A stretch of DNA of 64,000 bases from Dyadobacter frigoris (GTDB taxonomy: Bacteria; Bacteroidota; Bacteroidia; Cytophagales; Spirosomataceae): NCBI RefSeq assembly GCF_005280585.1, contig NZ_SZVO01000014.1:124001-188000 (forward strand), read 5' to 3'. Each line of letters starts with the position of its first letter. Position 1 is the stretch's first letter. The notes under the pieces were generated by a model. The model made no database searches. It was not told the DNA's origin and saw only the letters and a list, made by a program, of their open reading frames with translations. Positions 25,514-34,674 of the stretch are shown piece after piece. The translations under genes and the position numbers were made by a program.

Positions 25514-27088
25514 ATGGATATTAAAAAAATAAATACTCTGATATTTGGATGCAGTCTGTTTTTGGCGACAGCTTGTGATAATGGCTTTGAGGCACTAAAT
25601 AAGGATCCGAACACCGTTACGGCGGACCGATTTAATCCTGCTTTTCTTTTTACAACAACACAACTTGGTACGGCTAAGGGAGACGAAAATACCGATCTGT
25701 ATTATGCCCAGCCGTTCATCCAGCAATTTGCATCGCTTAGTAATGTGGGGATTTTTGATTTTCACGGCGACAAATATGTATACTATAAACCTAATAATGA
25801 ATTGCTTTGGAAATCTACTTTTAACGCCACGGCAGGACCTTCCAAATTGATTCAGGATGTAATTCAGTTGTCAAAGGATAAAGCTCAGTATGCCAATCTT
25901 TATCATATGGCGAGGATTTGGAAAACGGTAATTTACCATCGCCTTACTGATATGTATGGTGATATTCCCTATTCAGAAGCCAGTTTGGGCTATTATCAGC
26001 AGATCTATAAACCCAAATACGATAAGCAGCAGGATGTTTATACCAATATGCTAACCGAACTTGAAGATGCAACAAGCAAACTGGATGCCAGTCAAACCCT
26101 TTTTGCTTCGGCTGATATTGCTTACAATGGAGACATAACCAAATGGAAAAAATTCGGTTATTCGATGATGCTTCGACTGGGTATGCGTTTGTCAAAAGTA
26201 GATCCGGCGTCCGCTCAGGCCTGGGTTAAAAAAGCGTACGCCGGTGGCGTTTTTACATCGGTTGATGATAATTTATTTATCAAAGGAACAGACAAACTTG
26301 GAACGCTGGAAGCTTTGACTAATGGTATGAGCTACACGCTGAGTGTAACATCCAGAAGTCCGGGGAAAATTGCCAAAACGTTTTTCGATTTTCTAAAAAG
26401 CCATAATGATCCACGACTGAAATATACGGTTGCAGTCTATACCGATCCAACCAACGTGGCTACTAAAAATACGGATCCTGCAGTGCAAAAAGGTCTTCCA
26501 AACGGGCTTGACCGGATTACTTTGGTAAAAGATCCAAGTTATGATCCCAATGCATCGGGCCAGGAACATCAATATTCCGGAGTTAACCGTGACGTTTATG
26601 CCAAACTGGATGGCCCGAGAATGTTTCTTACGTATGGAGAAGTGCAGTTTATGTTGTCTGAGGCTGCCGTTCGTGGCTGGATTACAGGGGATGCGCAGCA
26701 ATTTTATAAAAACGGAGTTTCGGGGGCGATGAAAAATCTGGCAAAATATGATGCTTCTGCTACCATTTCGGACGCAGAAATTGCTACGTATTTAACTGCA
26801 AATCCTTTTGTGGGAATAGCTGATCAGGAGAAAGCTTTTGAACAGATTAATACGCAATACTGGGCAGCCACTTTCATGAACGGTTATGAGGCATTTGCGA
26901 ATTTCCGTCGCTCTGGATACCCTAAATTAATTCCGGTAAATTATCCTGATAATGAAACGGGAGGAACAATTCCCCGCCGTTTGCGCTACCCGGATGATGA
27001 GCCTGTACTTAACGCAGACAGCTATAATGAGGCAGTGGCACGCCAGGGTGCTGATAATTATAAAATAAGAGTCTGGTGGGATAAATAG
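25514..27088 (+). CDS. SusD/RagB-family lipoprotein
   Basis: A 524-residue lipoprotein with signal MDIKKINTLIFGCSLFLATAC. The SusD-like_2 core shows DPNTVTADRFNPAFLFTTTQ, YHRLTDMYGDIPYSEA and GEVQFMLSEAAVRGW, the last being the conserved region near the SusC interface. It caps the SusC barrel and binds the ligand outside the cell. It is co-transcribed with the SusC gene and followed by a strong terminator, so the planctomycete-type genes further right probably have their own promoter. Confidence 0.95.
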   Translation: MDIKKINTLIFGCSLFLATACDNGFEALNKDPNTVTADRFNPAFLFTTTQLGTAKGDENTDLYYAQPFIQQFASLSNVGIFDFHGDKYVYYKPNNELLWKSTFNATAGPSKLIQDVIQLSKDKAQYANLYHMARIWKTVIYHRLTDMYGDIPYSEASLGYYQQIYKPKYDKQQDVYTNMLTELEDATSKLDASQTLFASADIAYNGDITKWKKFGYSMMLRLGMRLSKVDPASAQAWVKKAYAGGVFTSVDDNLFIKGTDKLGTLEALTNGMSYTLSVTSRSPGKIAKTFFDFLKSHNDPRLKYTVAVYTDPTNVATKNTDPAVQKGLPNGLDRITLVKDPSYDPNASGQEHQYSGVNRDVYAKLDGPRMFLTYGEVQFMLSEAAVRGWITGDAQQFYKNGVSGAMKNLAKYDASATISDAEIATYLTANPFVGIADQEKAFEQINTQYWAATFMNGYEAFANFRRSGYPKLIPVNYPDNETGGTIPRRLRYPDDEPVLNADSYNEAVARQGADNYKIRVWWDK

Positions 27089-27112
27089 TTATTGGTAAAA
27101 CAATCTGAAACC

Positions 27113-27147
27113 AAAAACGCCGGCTGTTTGTCATGACCGGCGTTTTT
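27113..27147 (+). terminator. strong terminator after susD-like gene
   Basis: An 11-bp stem AAAAACGCCGG / CCGGCGTTTTT with a 13-nt loop; the 3' arm ends in T5. Confidence 0.9.
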
Positions 27148-27454
27148 ATCTTTTGAAGTTAATTTTTTATTAAAATACAAAACAGAAAATAATGCCGGGA
27201 GATTATTTTTCGTTTCTGATCTATAATTTTTATAGATTAATAATCAGTAACTTATAAATTATTTTTCCTTAATACATAACAAGTGGTTTTGTTTTTGAAA
27301 TGATTGGCAGCCTTAAAAATACTTAGCCCAAACGAGTACACGGACAGAACAGGATAGTTAGTTTGGGGAAAATTTACTAATTGCCACTACATGGTAAATT
27401 TTCATTTTTTAGATAATTAGTTATATTTAGTTGCGATTATTTGTAATTTCCTGT
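27148..27454. other. intergenic region
   Basis: About 300 bp of AT-rich sequence between the terminator and the DUF1549/DUF1553 gene. No specific element was recognised, though a promoter for the following genes is expected here. Confidence 0.4.
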
Positions 27455-29770
27455 ATGCTTAGAATTTCAATATTTCTGCCCCTTATCGTTAGCCTTGTAT
27501 TAACGCTGCAATGCTGTAACCAGGGTTCCTCAAATGAGGCAAAAGAAGAAAAAATACCGGAGAAAATCAGTTATAATTTTGATATAAGACCAATTCTGTC
27601 CGATAAATGTCTGGCCTGCCATGGTCCTGATGCCAACAAAAGAGCGGCAGGTTTAAGGATGGATGTGGAAGAAAGTGCTTTTCGGGCACTGAAAGAAAAT
27701 CCGACAGCACATGCGCTGGTTGCTGGGAAACCAGAATTTTCACAAGCATATCTGAGGATTACTTCCAAAGATACGGCCTTATTAATGCCTCCGCCGTCTT
27801 CAAACCTGAAACTTTCCAACCATGAGATCAGCCTGATCGAAAAATGGATTAAGCAGGGGGGGAAATATGAAAAACACTGGGCTTTTGTGGCGCCTGTAAA
27901 ACCTGCAATTCCGAAGGTAGCTATGAAAGAATGGCCAAGAAATGAAATTGACTATTTTATTTTGCAAAAACAGGAACAAAAAGGACTTGCGCCAAATCCG
28001 GAAGCGGATAAGGAAAGATTATTAAAAAGGTTAAGTCTGGACATTACCGGTTTGCCGCCGACACTGCAAATGATGGATAGTTTCCTGGCCGACAATAGCG
28101 CCGGGGCTTATGATAAAATGGTTGATAAACTAATGCAAAATCCTGCATATGGTGAAAAAATGGCACTTCACTGGCTTGATCTCGCACGTTATGCAGATTC
28201 CCACGGCTATCAGGATGACGGGTATCGTACGCAATGGCCCTGGCGCGACTGGGTAATTCACGCCTTCAATGAAAACATGCATTATGATGATTTTGTGACC
28301 TGGCAGCTGGCAGGAGATCTTATGCCAAAATCAACAAAAGAACAACTTTTGGCAACCGGATTTAATAGAAACCATAAAATTACGGAAGAAGGAGGTGTGA
28401 TTCCGGAAGAGTACCGGATGATGTATGTTACAGATCGTAACGATATGTTTGGAAAGGGCCTACTGGGTGTTACGCTGGAATGTGCACATTGTCACGATCA
28501 TAAATATGATCCTTTTTCCCAGAAGGAATATTACCAGATGTTCGCGTTTTTTAATAATGTGAAGGAGGTTGGTATTGAGTCAGTTATCGGCGGACCGGAG
28601 ACGTATGCGAAAAAGCCATTGATGGAAATCAGTAATGATGATGCAAAAAGTATTTTGAAATTTGTAAATAAACAGGATACCAGCAGGCTGATCGTTTCAG
28701 TTATGGGCGACCTCGATACTACAAGAAAAACATATATCCTGAAACGGGGCGTGTATGATGCTCCGGGAGATGAAGTGCAGCCAGGTACGCCAAAATCTAT
28801 TCTGCCATTTAACGATAAATATCCCAAAAACAGGTTGGGGTTATCCCAGTGGCTTTTTGATAAGAAAAATCCATTGACTGCAAGGGTTTATGTAAACATC
28901 TTATGGCAGGAATTTTTTGGGAGAGGTATTGTCAAAACTTCCGGAGACTTCGGTATGCAGGGGGAACTTCCTTCGCATCCTGCCTTACTTGATTGGCTTG
29001 CGTCCGACTTTATGGAGCACGATTGGGATATAAAAAGACTTGTAAAACAAATGGTAACTTCTGCTACTTACTGTCAATCAGCTGTTTTTACAAAAGAAAA
29101 GTTAGCGATGGATCCTGATAATGTTTATCTGGCCAGAGGTTCCCGCTATCGTATTCATGCAGAATTCATCAAAGACCTGGTTTTGTCAAGTAGCGGTTTG
29201 TTAAACAAAACGATAGGAGGGCCAAGTGTAAAACCGTACCAGCCGGCTGGATTATGGGAAGGCGCTACATCGGGCCGGGGATTATTGTCGGTTTATAATC
29301 AGGATCATGGAGGGAGCTTGTACCGAAGAGGGATGTATACGCTGATCAAGCGAACCGTTCCGCCTCCAACGATGGGCATATTTGATGCGAGTAACCGGGA
29401 TTTGTGTGAAGTGAAAAGACTGAAAACAAACACGCCTTTGCAGGCACTGGTGATGATGAATGATCCCGCCGTTCTGGAAGCTTCCCGTGTTTTAGCAGCG
29501 AAACTTTTACAAGAAAAAACAGCATCGCAGGATAAGATCATCAAAGCGTTCCGACTGATTGTTTGTCGTAAACCAAGTGAAAAAGAAATTGAAGTTTTGA
29601 CAGCATATTATAGCAAAGAGCTGAAAATTATGAAACCGGACGTGGCTGAAAAAATGATATCCGTTGGAGAATATCCGATTACTAAAAATGTGGATAGAAA
29701 ATCGCTCGCCGCTTTAATGCGCGTGGTGTCGGCCATTTATAATCTGGAAGAAACGATAACAAAAACCTGA
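27455..29770 (+). CDS. DUF1549/DUF1553 planctomycete-type cytochrome c lipoprotein
   Basis: A 771-residue exported protein. The ATG at 27455 (MLRISIFLPLIVSLVLTLQC) gives a lipoprotein-like signal; a TTG upstream is less likely. A PSCyt1-type haem domain follows with C52-L-A-C55-H56 (CLACHGPDANKRAAGLRMD). Next come DUF1549 (SLDITGLPPT, LDLARYADSHGY) and DUF1553 (NRLGLSQWLFDKKNPLTARVYVN). A second CxxCH lies in ECAHCHDHKYDPF. Such proteins are abundant in Planctomycetes and also occur in Bacteroidota. They are often paired with DUF1501 and cytochrome genes and thought to act in redox steps of carbohydrate catabolism. The reaction is not defined. Confidence 0.88.
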   Translation: MLRISIFLPLIVSLVLTLQCCNQGSSNEAKEEKIPEKISYNFDIRPILSDKCLACHGPDANKRAAGLRMDVEESAFRALKENPTAHALVAGKPEFSQAYLRITSKDTALLMPPPSSNLKLSNHEISLIEKWIKQGGKYEKHWAFVAPVKPAIPKVAMKEWPRNEIDYFILQKQEQKGLAPNPEADKERLLKRLSLDITGLPPTLQMMDSFLADNSAGAYDKMVDKLMQNPAYGEKMALHWLDLARYADSHGYQDDGYRTQWPWRDWVIHAFNENMHYDDFVTWQLAGDLMPKSTKEQLLATGFNRNHKITEEGGVIPEEYRMMYVTDRNDMFGKGLLGVTLECAHCHDHKYDPFSQKEYYQMFAFFNNVKEVGIESVIGGPETYAKKPLMEISNDDAKSILKFVNKQDTSRLIVSVMGDLDTTRKTYILKRGVYDAPGDEVQPGTPKSILPFNDKYPKNRLGLSQWLFDKKNPLTARVYVNILWQEFFGRGIVKTSGDFGMQGELPSHPALLDWLASDFMEHDWDIKRLVKQMVTSATYCQSAVFTKEKLAMDPDNVYLARGSRYRIHAEFIKDLVLSSSGLLNKTIGGPSVKPYQPAGLWEGATSGRGLLSVYNQDHGGSLYRRGMYTLIKRTVPPPTMGIFDASNRDLCEVKRLKTNTPLQALVMMNDPAVLEASRVLAAKLLQEKTASQDKIIKAFRLIVCRKPSEKEIEVLTAYYSKELKIMKPDVAEKMISVGEYPITKNVDRKSLAALMRVVSAIYNLEETITKT

Positions 29771-29856
29771 TAATGATTAATTGTTGAGGGTTAATTGTTA
29801 ATGGGTGGGGGGAATTATTAATCGCTAATAATCAAGCGCAATAAAGATTTTTAATT

Positions 29857-31308
29857 ATGGAAAAGGAAATCCTGGAACATGGCCTGAATTTTAACAGGAG
29901 ACGTTTTTTGTCTTCAATGAGTTTGGGAATAGGCGGCGTGGCGCTGGGTTCGCTTCTGATGCCAAATCTTTTTGACGGAACAGGAGCGGAGGAAGGACTT
30001 GCACCTGGCATCCCGCATTTTGCTCCAAAGGCGAAACGGGTTATCTATTTATTTCAAAACGGAGCACCTTCACAACAGGAATTGTTTGATTACAAACCGA
30101 AACTGAGAGATTTATTTGGCCAGGAAATACCGCCTTCTGTCAGGGGAACTCAAAGATTAACAGGCATGACTGCAAATCAGGCTTCTTTTCCATTGGTAGG
30201 TTCGTTTGTTGATTTCAAACAATACGGAGAATCCCGGGCGTGGATCAGCGATCTGATGCCCTACACTTCCAAAATTGTGGATGATATTTGCATCATCAAA
30301 TCCATGTATACGGAGGCGATTAATCATGATCCGGCACTGACATTTTTGCAAACCGGTTCGCAGCAGGGAAACCGTCCGAGTATGGGTTCATGGCTTAGTT
30401 ACGGATTAGGAAATGAAAATAAAAACCTTCCGAGTTTTACGGTTTTACTTTCCAGAGGCGTAGGAAACGGACAAGGTGTATATTCAAAATTGTGGTCCAA
30501 CGGATTTCTTGATTCTGTCCATCAGGGTGTACAGTTTAGTAAGGGCGAAGATCCGGTACTTTATCTGCGTGACCCCGAAGGAATGAACAGAACGGACCGC
30601 AGGGATATGCTGGACAATATTTCTCAGTTAAATGATTTATCATATCAGGAATTTGGCGATCCGGAAATCACAGCCAAAGTAAAACAATATGAAATGGCTT
30701 ACCGGATGCAAACGGCTGTTCCGGAAGTAATGGATTTGTCAAAGGAATCAGATGATATCATAAAATTGTACGGGCCTGATTGCCTGGTGCCCGGAACTTT
30801 CGCGGCTAACTGCCTTCTGGCAAGGAAATTATCGGAAAACGGCGTGCGTTTTGTTCAGCTTTATCATCAGGGTTGGGACCAGCACGGAAATCTTCCTTTT
30901 GAAATTGCAAAACAGGCAAAAGATGTAGATCAGGCTTCCGCGGCTCTGATAACGGATTTGAAACAAAGAGGTTTACTGGACGAAACGTTAGTGATCTGGG
31001 GCGGAGAGTTTGGCAGGACCAGCTATACGCAGGGAAAACTAACGACCGACAATTACGGCCGTGATCACCATCCGCGCTGTTTCACGATCTGGATGGCTGG
31101 TGGTGGTATCAAACCCGGCATTGTATATGGCGAAACTGATGAACTGGGATACAATATTGCCAGTAACCCTGTCCATGTGCACGATTTTCAGGCAACGGTT
31201 TTACATCAGCTTGGGCTTAATCATGAAAAACTTATTTTTAAACACCTTGGTCGAAGATACCGGCTTACCGATGTTTCTGGGAAAGTTGTGAATGATATTA
31301 TCAGTTGA
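29857..31308 (+). CDS. DUF1501 family protein with Tat signal
   Basis: A 483-residue protein with the twin-arginine start FNRRRFLSSMSLGIGGVALGS, so it is probably exported folded. DUF1501 features include RVIYLFQNGAPSQQELFDYKP, INHDPALTFLQTG, YHQGWDQHGN and IWGGEFGRTSYTQG, which place it in the alkaline phosphatase/sulfatase-like superfamily. His and Asp in GWDQH and EFGRT are candidate metal ligands. It lies 86 nt after the DUF1553 gene and is its usual partner; the pair probably acts together in the periplasm. Activity unknown. Confidence 0.88.
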   Translation: MEKEILEHGLNFNRRRFLSSMSLGIGGVALGSLLMPNLFDGTGAEEGLAPGIPHFAPKAKRVIYLFQNGAPSQQELFDYKPKLRDLFGQEIPPSVRGTQRLTGMTANQASFPLVGSFVDFKQYGESRAWISDLMPYTSKIVDDICIIKSMYTEAINHDPALTFLQTGSQQGNRPSMGSWLSYGLGNENKNLPSFTVLLSRGVGNGQGVYSKLWSNGFLDSVHQGVQFSKGEDPVLYLRDPEGMNRTDRRDMLDNISQLNDLSYQEFGDPEITAKVKQYEMAYRMQTAVPEVMDLSKESDDIIKLYGPDCLVPGTFAANCLLARKLSENGVRFVQLYHQGWDQHGNLPFEIAKQAKDVDQASAALITDLKQRGLLDETLVIWGGEFGRTSYTQGKLTTDNYGRDHHPRCFTIWMAGGGIKPGIVYGETDELGYNIASNPVHVHDFQATVLHQLGLNHEKLIFKHLGRRYRLTDVSGKVVNDIIS

Positions 31309-31441
31309 AAAAATCATGTTGTCGGTTAATTATTTGCCAGACAGCATTCAATTTTTAAAAATGACGATTAGCATTTGGCGGATAGTTTTTCAGAAAATAT
31401 CCGTTTCCTAAACCTTGAAAATTAATTAACGAACCGGTTTT

Positions 31442-33622
31442 GTGATACATATAAGATTAAAAAGGTTTGCCGAGCAGATACTATTTGCGTCCAATATTTT
31501 TATAGCTTTTTTGCTTCTTTTTGAAAACAAACTGGTTATCCCGCCGTGGCTGCAAACGATCGGTCGCATGCATCCGCTTATTCTGCATTTTCCAATTGTA
31601 ATTTTGCTTTTGGCGATGATCATGGAATTTTTCAGGTTTAGAACTGAAAACTCGGGCAATACTTTTTACAGGAATTATTCGCAAAACCTGCTTCTCGTAG
31701 GTTCTTTGTTCGCAGCGGTAACCGTAACAATGGGGCTTTTTCTTTCAAGAGAAGAAGGTTATTCAGGAGAGACTTTGATCTGGCATAAATGGACGGGTGC
31801 AGCACTGTTTTTTATTGCTTCTTTGATATATCTTCTTAGAAATAAAAGCTGGTATAAAGCTGCTACGGCGAAAGCTGCGGCGCTAATGACGGTCGTGGCA
31901 CTTGTGCTCACAGGACATTATGGTGCGGCTATAACACATGGTGAAAACTTCATTTTTGAACCTGTTTCCAGCCAGAAAGAAATGGCAGCAATGCCGCTTG
32001 AAAAAGCAGAGGTATTCAAAGATGTGATCAAACCAATTTTTGAACAGAAATGTGTGAGTTGCCATAATCCTGATAAAATGAAAGGGGAATTGGTGCTAAC
32101 GGATTCAAAATCAATTCTTAAAGGAGGTAAAACAGGTAAATTATTTGTGCCGGGAAACCCCTCATTAAGCCTTTTGCTGAAGCGCATACATTTATCAGTA
32201 GATGATAAAAAACATATGCCGCCGATTGGCAAAACGCAGTTAACAGCTGAGGAAATTACGTTGCTGGCTTTATGGGTAAAGGAAAATGCAGGTTTTAGCA
32301 AGAAAGTAATAGCGCTGCCTGCTACGGATTCATTGAGGATATTCGCTGTGGCCAGGTTAAAACCTGTTATAAAACAAGAAGAAGTCTTTGATTTTGCCGC
32401 CGCTGACGAAGAGACGATAAAAAAACTCAATAATGATTACAGAACGGTTTCTGAGGTGGCGCGGGAATCACCTGCATTATCGGTCAATATTTATAATAGA
32501 AGTGCGTTCAATGCCAGTCAGCTGGATGAACTTGAAGAAGTCAAAAAACAAATTGTATCGCTCAATCTTAACAAAATGCCGGTAAAAGATTCAGAGCTTA
32601 ACCGCATTAGCAAATTTGAGAATCTAAGAAAACTTGATCTGAATTTTACTGATATTACTGCCAAGGGTTTGAAAGAACTTACCTCTTTAAAATATCTCTA
32701 TAGCCTGGCTTTATCGGGAACAAAAATAAATTTCAAAGACCTAGAGGCCGTGATTCCGGCTTTTAAAAACCTGAAAACAATATCAGTTTGGGATACCGGA
32801 CTTTCATCATCGGAACTTGAAAAGTTACAAAAAGCAAATGCTAAAATAAACTTTATCGGAGGTTTTAAGGACGATGGCAAGAAGCCCTTAAAACTTAATA
32901 TTCCGCAAATTAAAAACAGTTCAACCATATTTTCGCAAACCATACCATTACAACTGAAACATCCTATCAAAGGTGTGGATATCAGATTTACAACAAACGG
33001 ATTGGAACCAGACAGTATAAATTCTCCTGTTTTTGATGGCAAAACCATATTGAGCCAAAACACAACAATCAAAGCAAAAGCTTTTAAAACCGGGTGGCTG
33101 TCAAGCGACGTTGTTACTTTTGATTTTTTCAGGAGCGCTTACAAACCCGACAGCGTCAATCTGTTATTTCCGCTGGACCGTGTACATCAGGCAGAAGGTG
33201 CCAAGACATTTTTTAATAGTAAACTAGGCGTTATCGGTGCAAATAACCCGGCCTGGGCCAACAACTGGGCAGCTGTTAAAGAAAATGATATGACGCTGGT
33301 TTGTGAATTTAAAAAACCAGTGCCGATTTCGTCTGTGGGTTTGCATTATATGATCGAAGAAGACACTGGCATTTTCCCTCCTGAACTTGTTGAAATCTGG
33401 GGTGGATCCAATCCAAAACAATTGAAATTGCTCACCAAAATCACAGCCGCACTTCCATCTAAATGGGATAAACCATCACTAAAATCGGTAGAAGGGAAAT
33501 TTAAAACCGAAACGGTCACGTATTTAAAAATAGTAGCCAAACCGTTAAAAAAAATGCCAAAATGGCACCGCGATAAAGATAAAAAAGCACTTCTACTGAT
33601 CGACGAAATGTTTTTAAACTGA
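31442..33622 (+). CDS. membrane-anchored cytochrome with leucine-rich and chitobiase-like domains
   Basis: A 726-residue protein with a GTG start. The N-terminal ~160 residues hold several membrane segments (DUF2231-like, with MHPLILHFPIVILLLAMI). A PSCyt1 haem motif C204-V-S-C207-H208 (KCVSCHNPDKMKGELVLTD) follows. Further on are leucine-rich repeat-like helices (LRKLDLNFTDITAKGLKEL), a chitobiase/beta-hexosaminidase-like beta domain (KGVDIRFTTNGLEPDS), and a C-terminal discoidin-like part. It completes a three-gene planctomycete-type cluster after the DUF1553 and DUF1501 genes. It may carry electrons from periplasmic oxidation to the membrane; this is inference. Confidence 0.82.
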   Translation: MIHIRLKRFAEQILFASNIFIAFLLLFENKLVIPPWLQTIGRMHPLILHFPIVILLLAMIMEFFRFRTENSGNTFYRNYSQNLLLVGSLFAAVTVTMGLFLSREEGYSGETLIWHKWTGAALFFIASLIYLLRNKSWYKAATAKAAALMTVVALVLTGHYGAAITHGENFIFEPVSSQKEMAAMPLEKAEVFKDVIKPIFEQKCVSCHNPDKMKGELVLTDSKSILKGGKTGKLFVPGNPSLSLLLKRIHLSVDDKKHMPPIGKTQLTAEEITLLALWVKENAGFSKKVIALPATDSLRIFAVARLKPVIKQEEVFDFAAADEETIKKLNNDYRTVSEVARESPALSVNIYNRSAFNASQLDELEEVKKQIVSLNLNKMPVKDSELNRISKFENLRKLDLNFTDITAKGLKELTSLKYLYSLALSGTKINFKDLEAVIPAFKNLKTISVWDTGLSSSELEKLQKANAKINFIGGFKDDGKKPLKLNIPQIKNSSTIFSQTIPLQLKHPIKGVDIRFTTNGLEPDSINSPVFDGKTILSQNTTIKAKAFKTGWLSSDVVTFDFFRSAYKPDSVNLLFPLDRVHQAEGAKTFFNSKLGVIGANNPAWANNWAAVKENDMTLVCEFKKPVPISSVGLHYMIEEDTGIFPPELVEIWGGSNPKQLKLLTKITAALPSKWDKPSLKSVEGKFKTETVTYLKIVAKPLKKMPKWHRDKDKKALLLIDEMFLN

Positions 33623-33679
33623 GCATATTACTATTTAAAATTATCATAAAAGAGAAAGAAAGAAGCCAAATAAATACAT

Positions 33680-33719
33680 AAAAAGAGGAGCATAGAAAAA
33701 ACTCTGTGCTCCTCTTTTT
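33680..33719. terminator. bidirectional terminator
   Basis: A perfect 13-bp stem AAAAAGAGGAGCA / TGCTCCTCTTTTT with a 14-nt loop that adds three more pairs. The A/T ends serve both strands, between a rightward cytochrome gene and a leftward remnant. Confidence 0.85.
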
Positions 33720-33742
33720 GTCTCCGTGGCCCTCCGTGTAAC
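33702..33742. repeat. CTCTGTG/CTCCGTG-type intergenic repeat
   Basis: CTCTGTGCTCCTC, then CTCCGTGGCCCTCCGTG and TAAC: a tandem of degenerate CTCYGTG units overlapping the terminator. Related strings (rCACGGAG / CACAGAG repeats) are known as widespread intergenic repeats in diverse bacteria. Confidence 0.5.
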
Positions 33743-33828
33743 CTAAATTCCTTTTATATTTTTTGGACAGTAATAAGTTTGAAAAACACCTCAAAGCCAA
33801 CGCCAAACAAACAGGCAAATAAGCAAAA

Positions 33829-34206
33829 TTAAGCTGCTGAGGTAATATATTGCTTTACAGTCAGATTGAGCGTTTGCTGTATCACATTCCGGTTTTCCAA
33901 CACTGCCCAGATATAATATTCCTTTTGAAAAGGCACAATCGAGAGCCAATAGTCATTTTCTCCTTTGGCGAATTTTATATAGAAATTGTTATCAAAAGTG
34001 AATGTCCCATAATTGTATACGTTATCAATTCCAGCTGCCGTATCGGAAATCCGCATCGCGCTGTGTCCAAAGGCGGAATAAACATCTTTTCCGGGACCGA
34101 TGGAGAGAAGACTGATTTTGGAACTTGCAGTTAACTGAGCCGAGACAGGCTGGAGGGCGATATTTAAAAGGAAATATGACAGAGCACTTATAATCTTTAA
34201 TTTCAT
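33829..34206 (-). pseudogene. truncated DUF4105 (Lnb N-terminal-like) protein
   Basis: An ORF of 125 codons with a signal peptide (MKLKIISALSYFLLNIALQPVSAQ) and the typical DUF4105 start: ISLLSIGPGKDVYSAFGHSA, then YNYGTFTFDNNFYIKFAKGE. The usual proteins of this family are roughly 380-400 residues. Here the frame stops right after the first ~100 domain residues, and no continuation is found in the 200 bp downstream. The fragment may be translated and exported, but it lacks most of the domain and is best read as a remnant. Confidence 0.7.
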
Positions 34207-34674
34207 TGAATTAACTCTTTACTGATGTATTTCCAAAATTCCACTGCTCGTGGTGACCTGACCGTTAAGTTGATAACTTTCGAGGGAATTGTAAAATCAT
34301 TACATAAGAAACCTGTATTGCAACGGTCCTTTTTGAGACAAAGCCAGAAAAGGTAAATGCTTTTCCAAAACCGGGAAGCTCAACTTTGTAATCGAAATAA
34401 ACCTAAAATTAATGTTGGCGGTTGCAGGTTTTATCAAAAATAAATGCATTCGGGGGATTTTTATATTTAATCAATTACAACTTTCTAAATTGTAGTTATT
34501 TACAATCCGGAACTTATTTAATCGCTGTCGGTGTTAGCAAAACATATCAGAAATTTTACAAACCGATGATGCCGCATAGTCAGTTTGAATTTAAATCAGG
34601 TATTGATTTAAGTCTGAGTTTTTCAGAACGTCATTTATAGAATATTTTTTTATACTATTTTCATTAATAAATCT
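34207..34674. other. divergent intergenic region
   Basis: About 470 bp, AT-rich, between the DUF4105 remnant and the DUF6268-like gene. It contains a 72-codon open frame (34422-34640) with no family resemblance, which I do not count as a gene. Nothing else was recognised. Confidence 0.5.

Noticed and set aside
31918..32430. A 170-codon open frame on the minus strand inside the membrane cytochrome gene
   Set aside because: It is antisense to a well-supported gene, has no recognisable domain or start signal, and its composition follows from the codon use of the sense gene.
33516..33818. A 100-codon frame continuing left of the DUF4105 remnant as its missing part
   Set aside because: Its translation does not resemble DUF4105 and is mostly the intergenic repeat and terminator read as protein.
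34422..34640. A 72-codon open frame in the intergenic region
   Set aside because: No ribosome site, promoter or domain features; AT-rich composition with many Ser/Tyr/Leu as expected from random AT-rich DNA.
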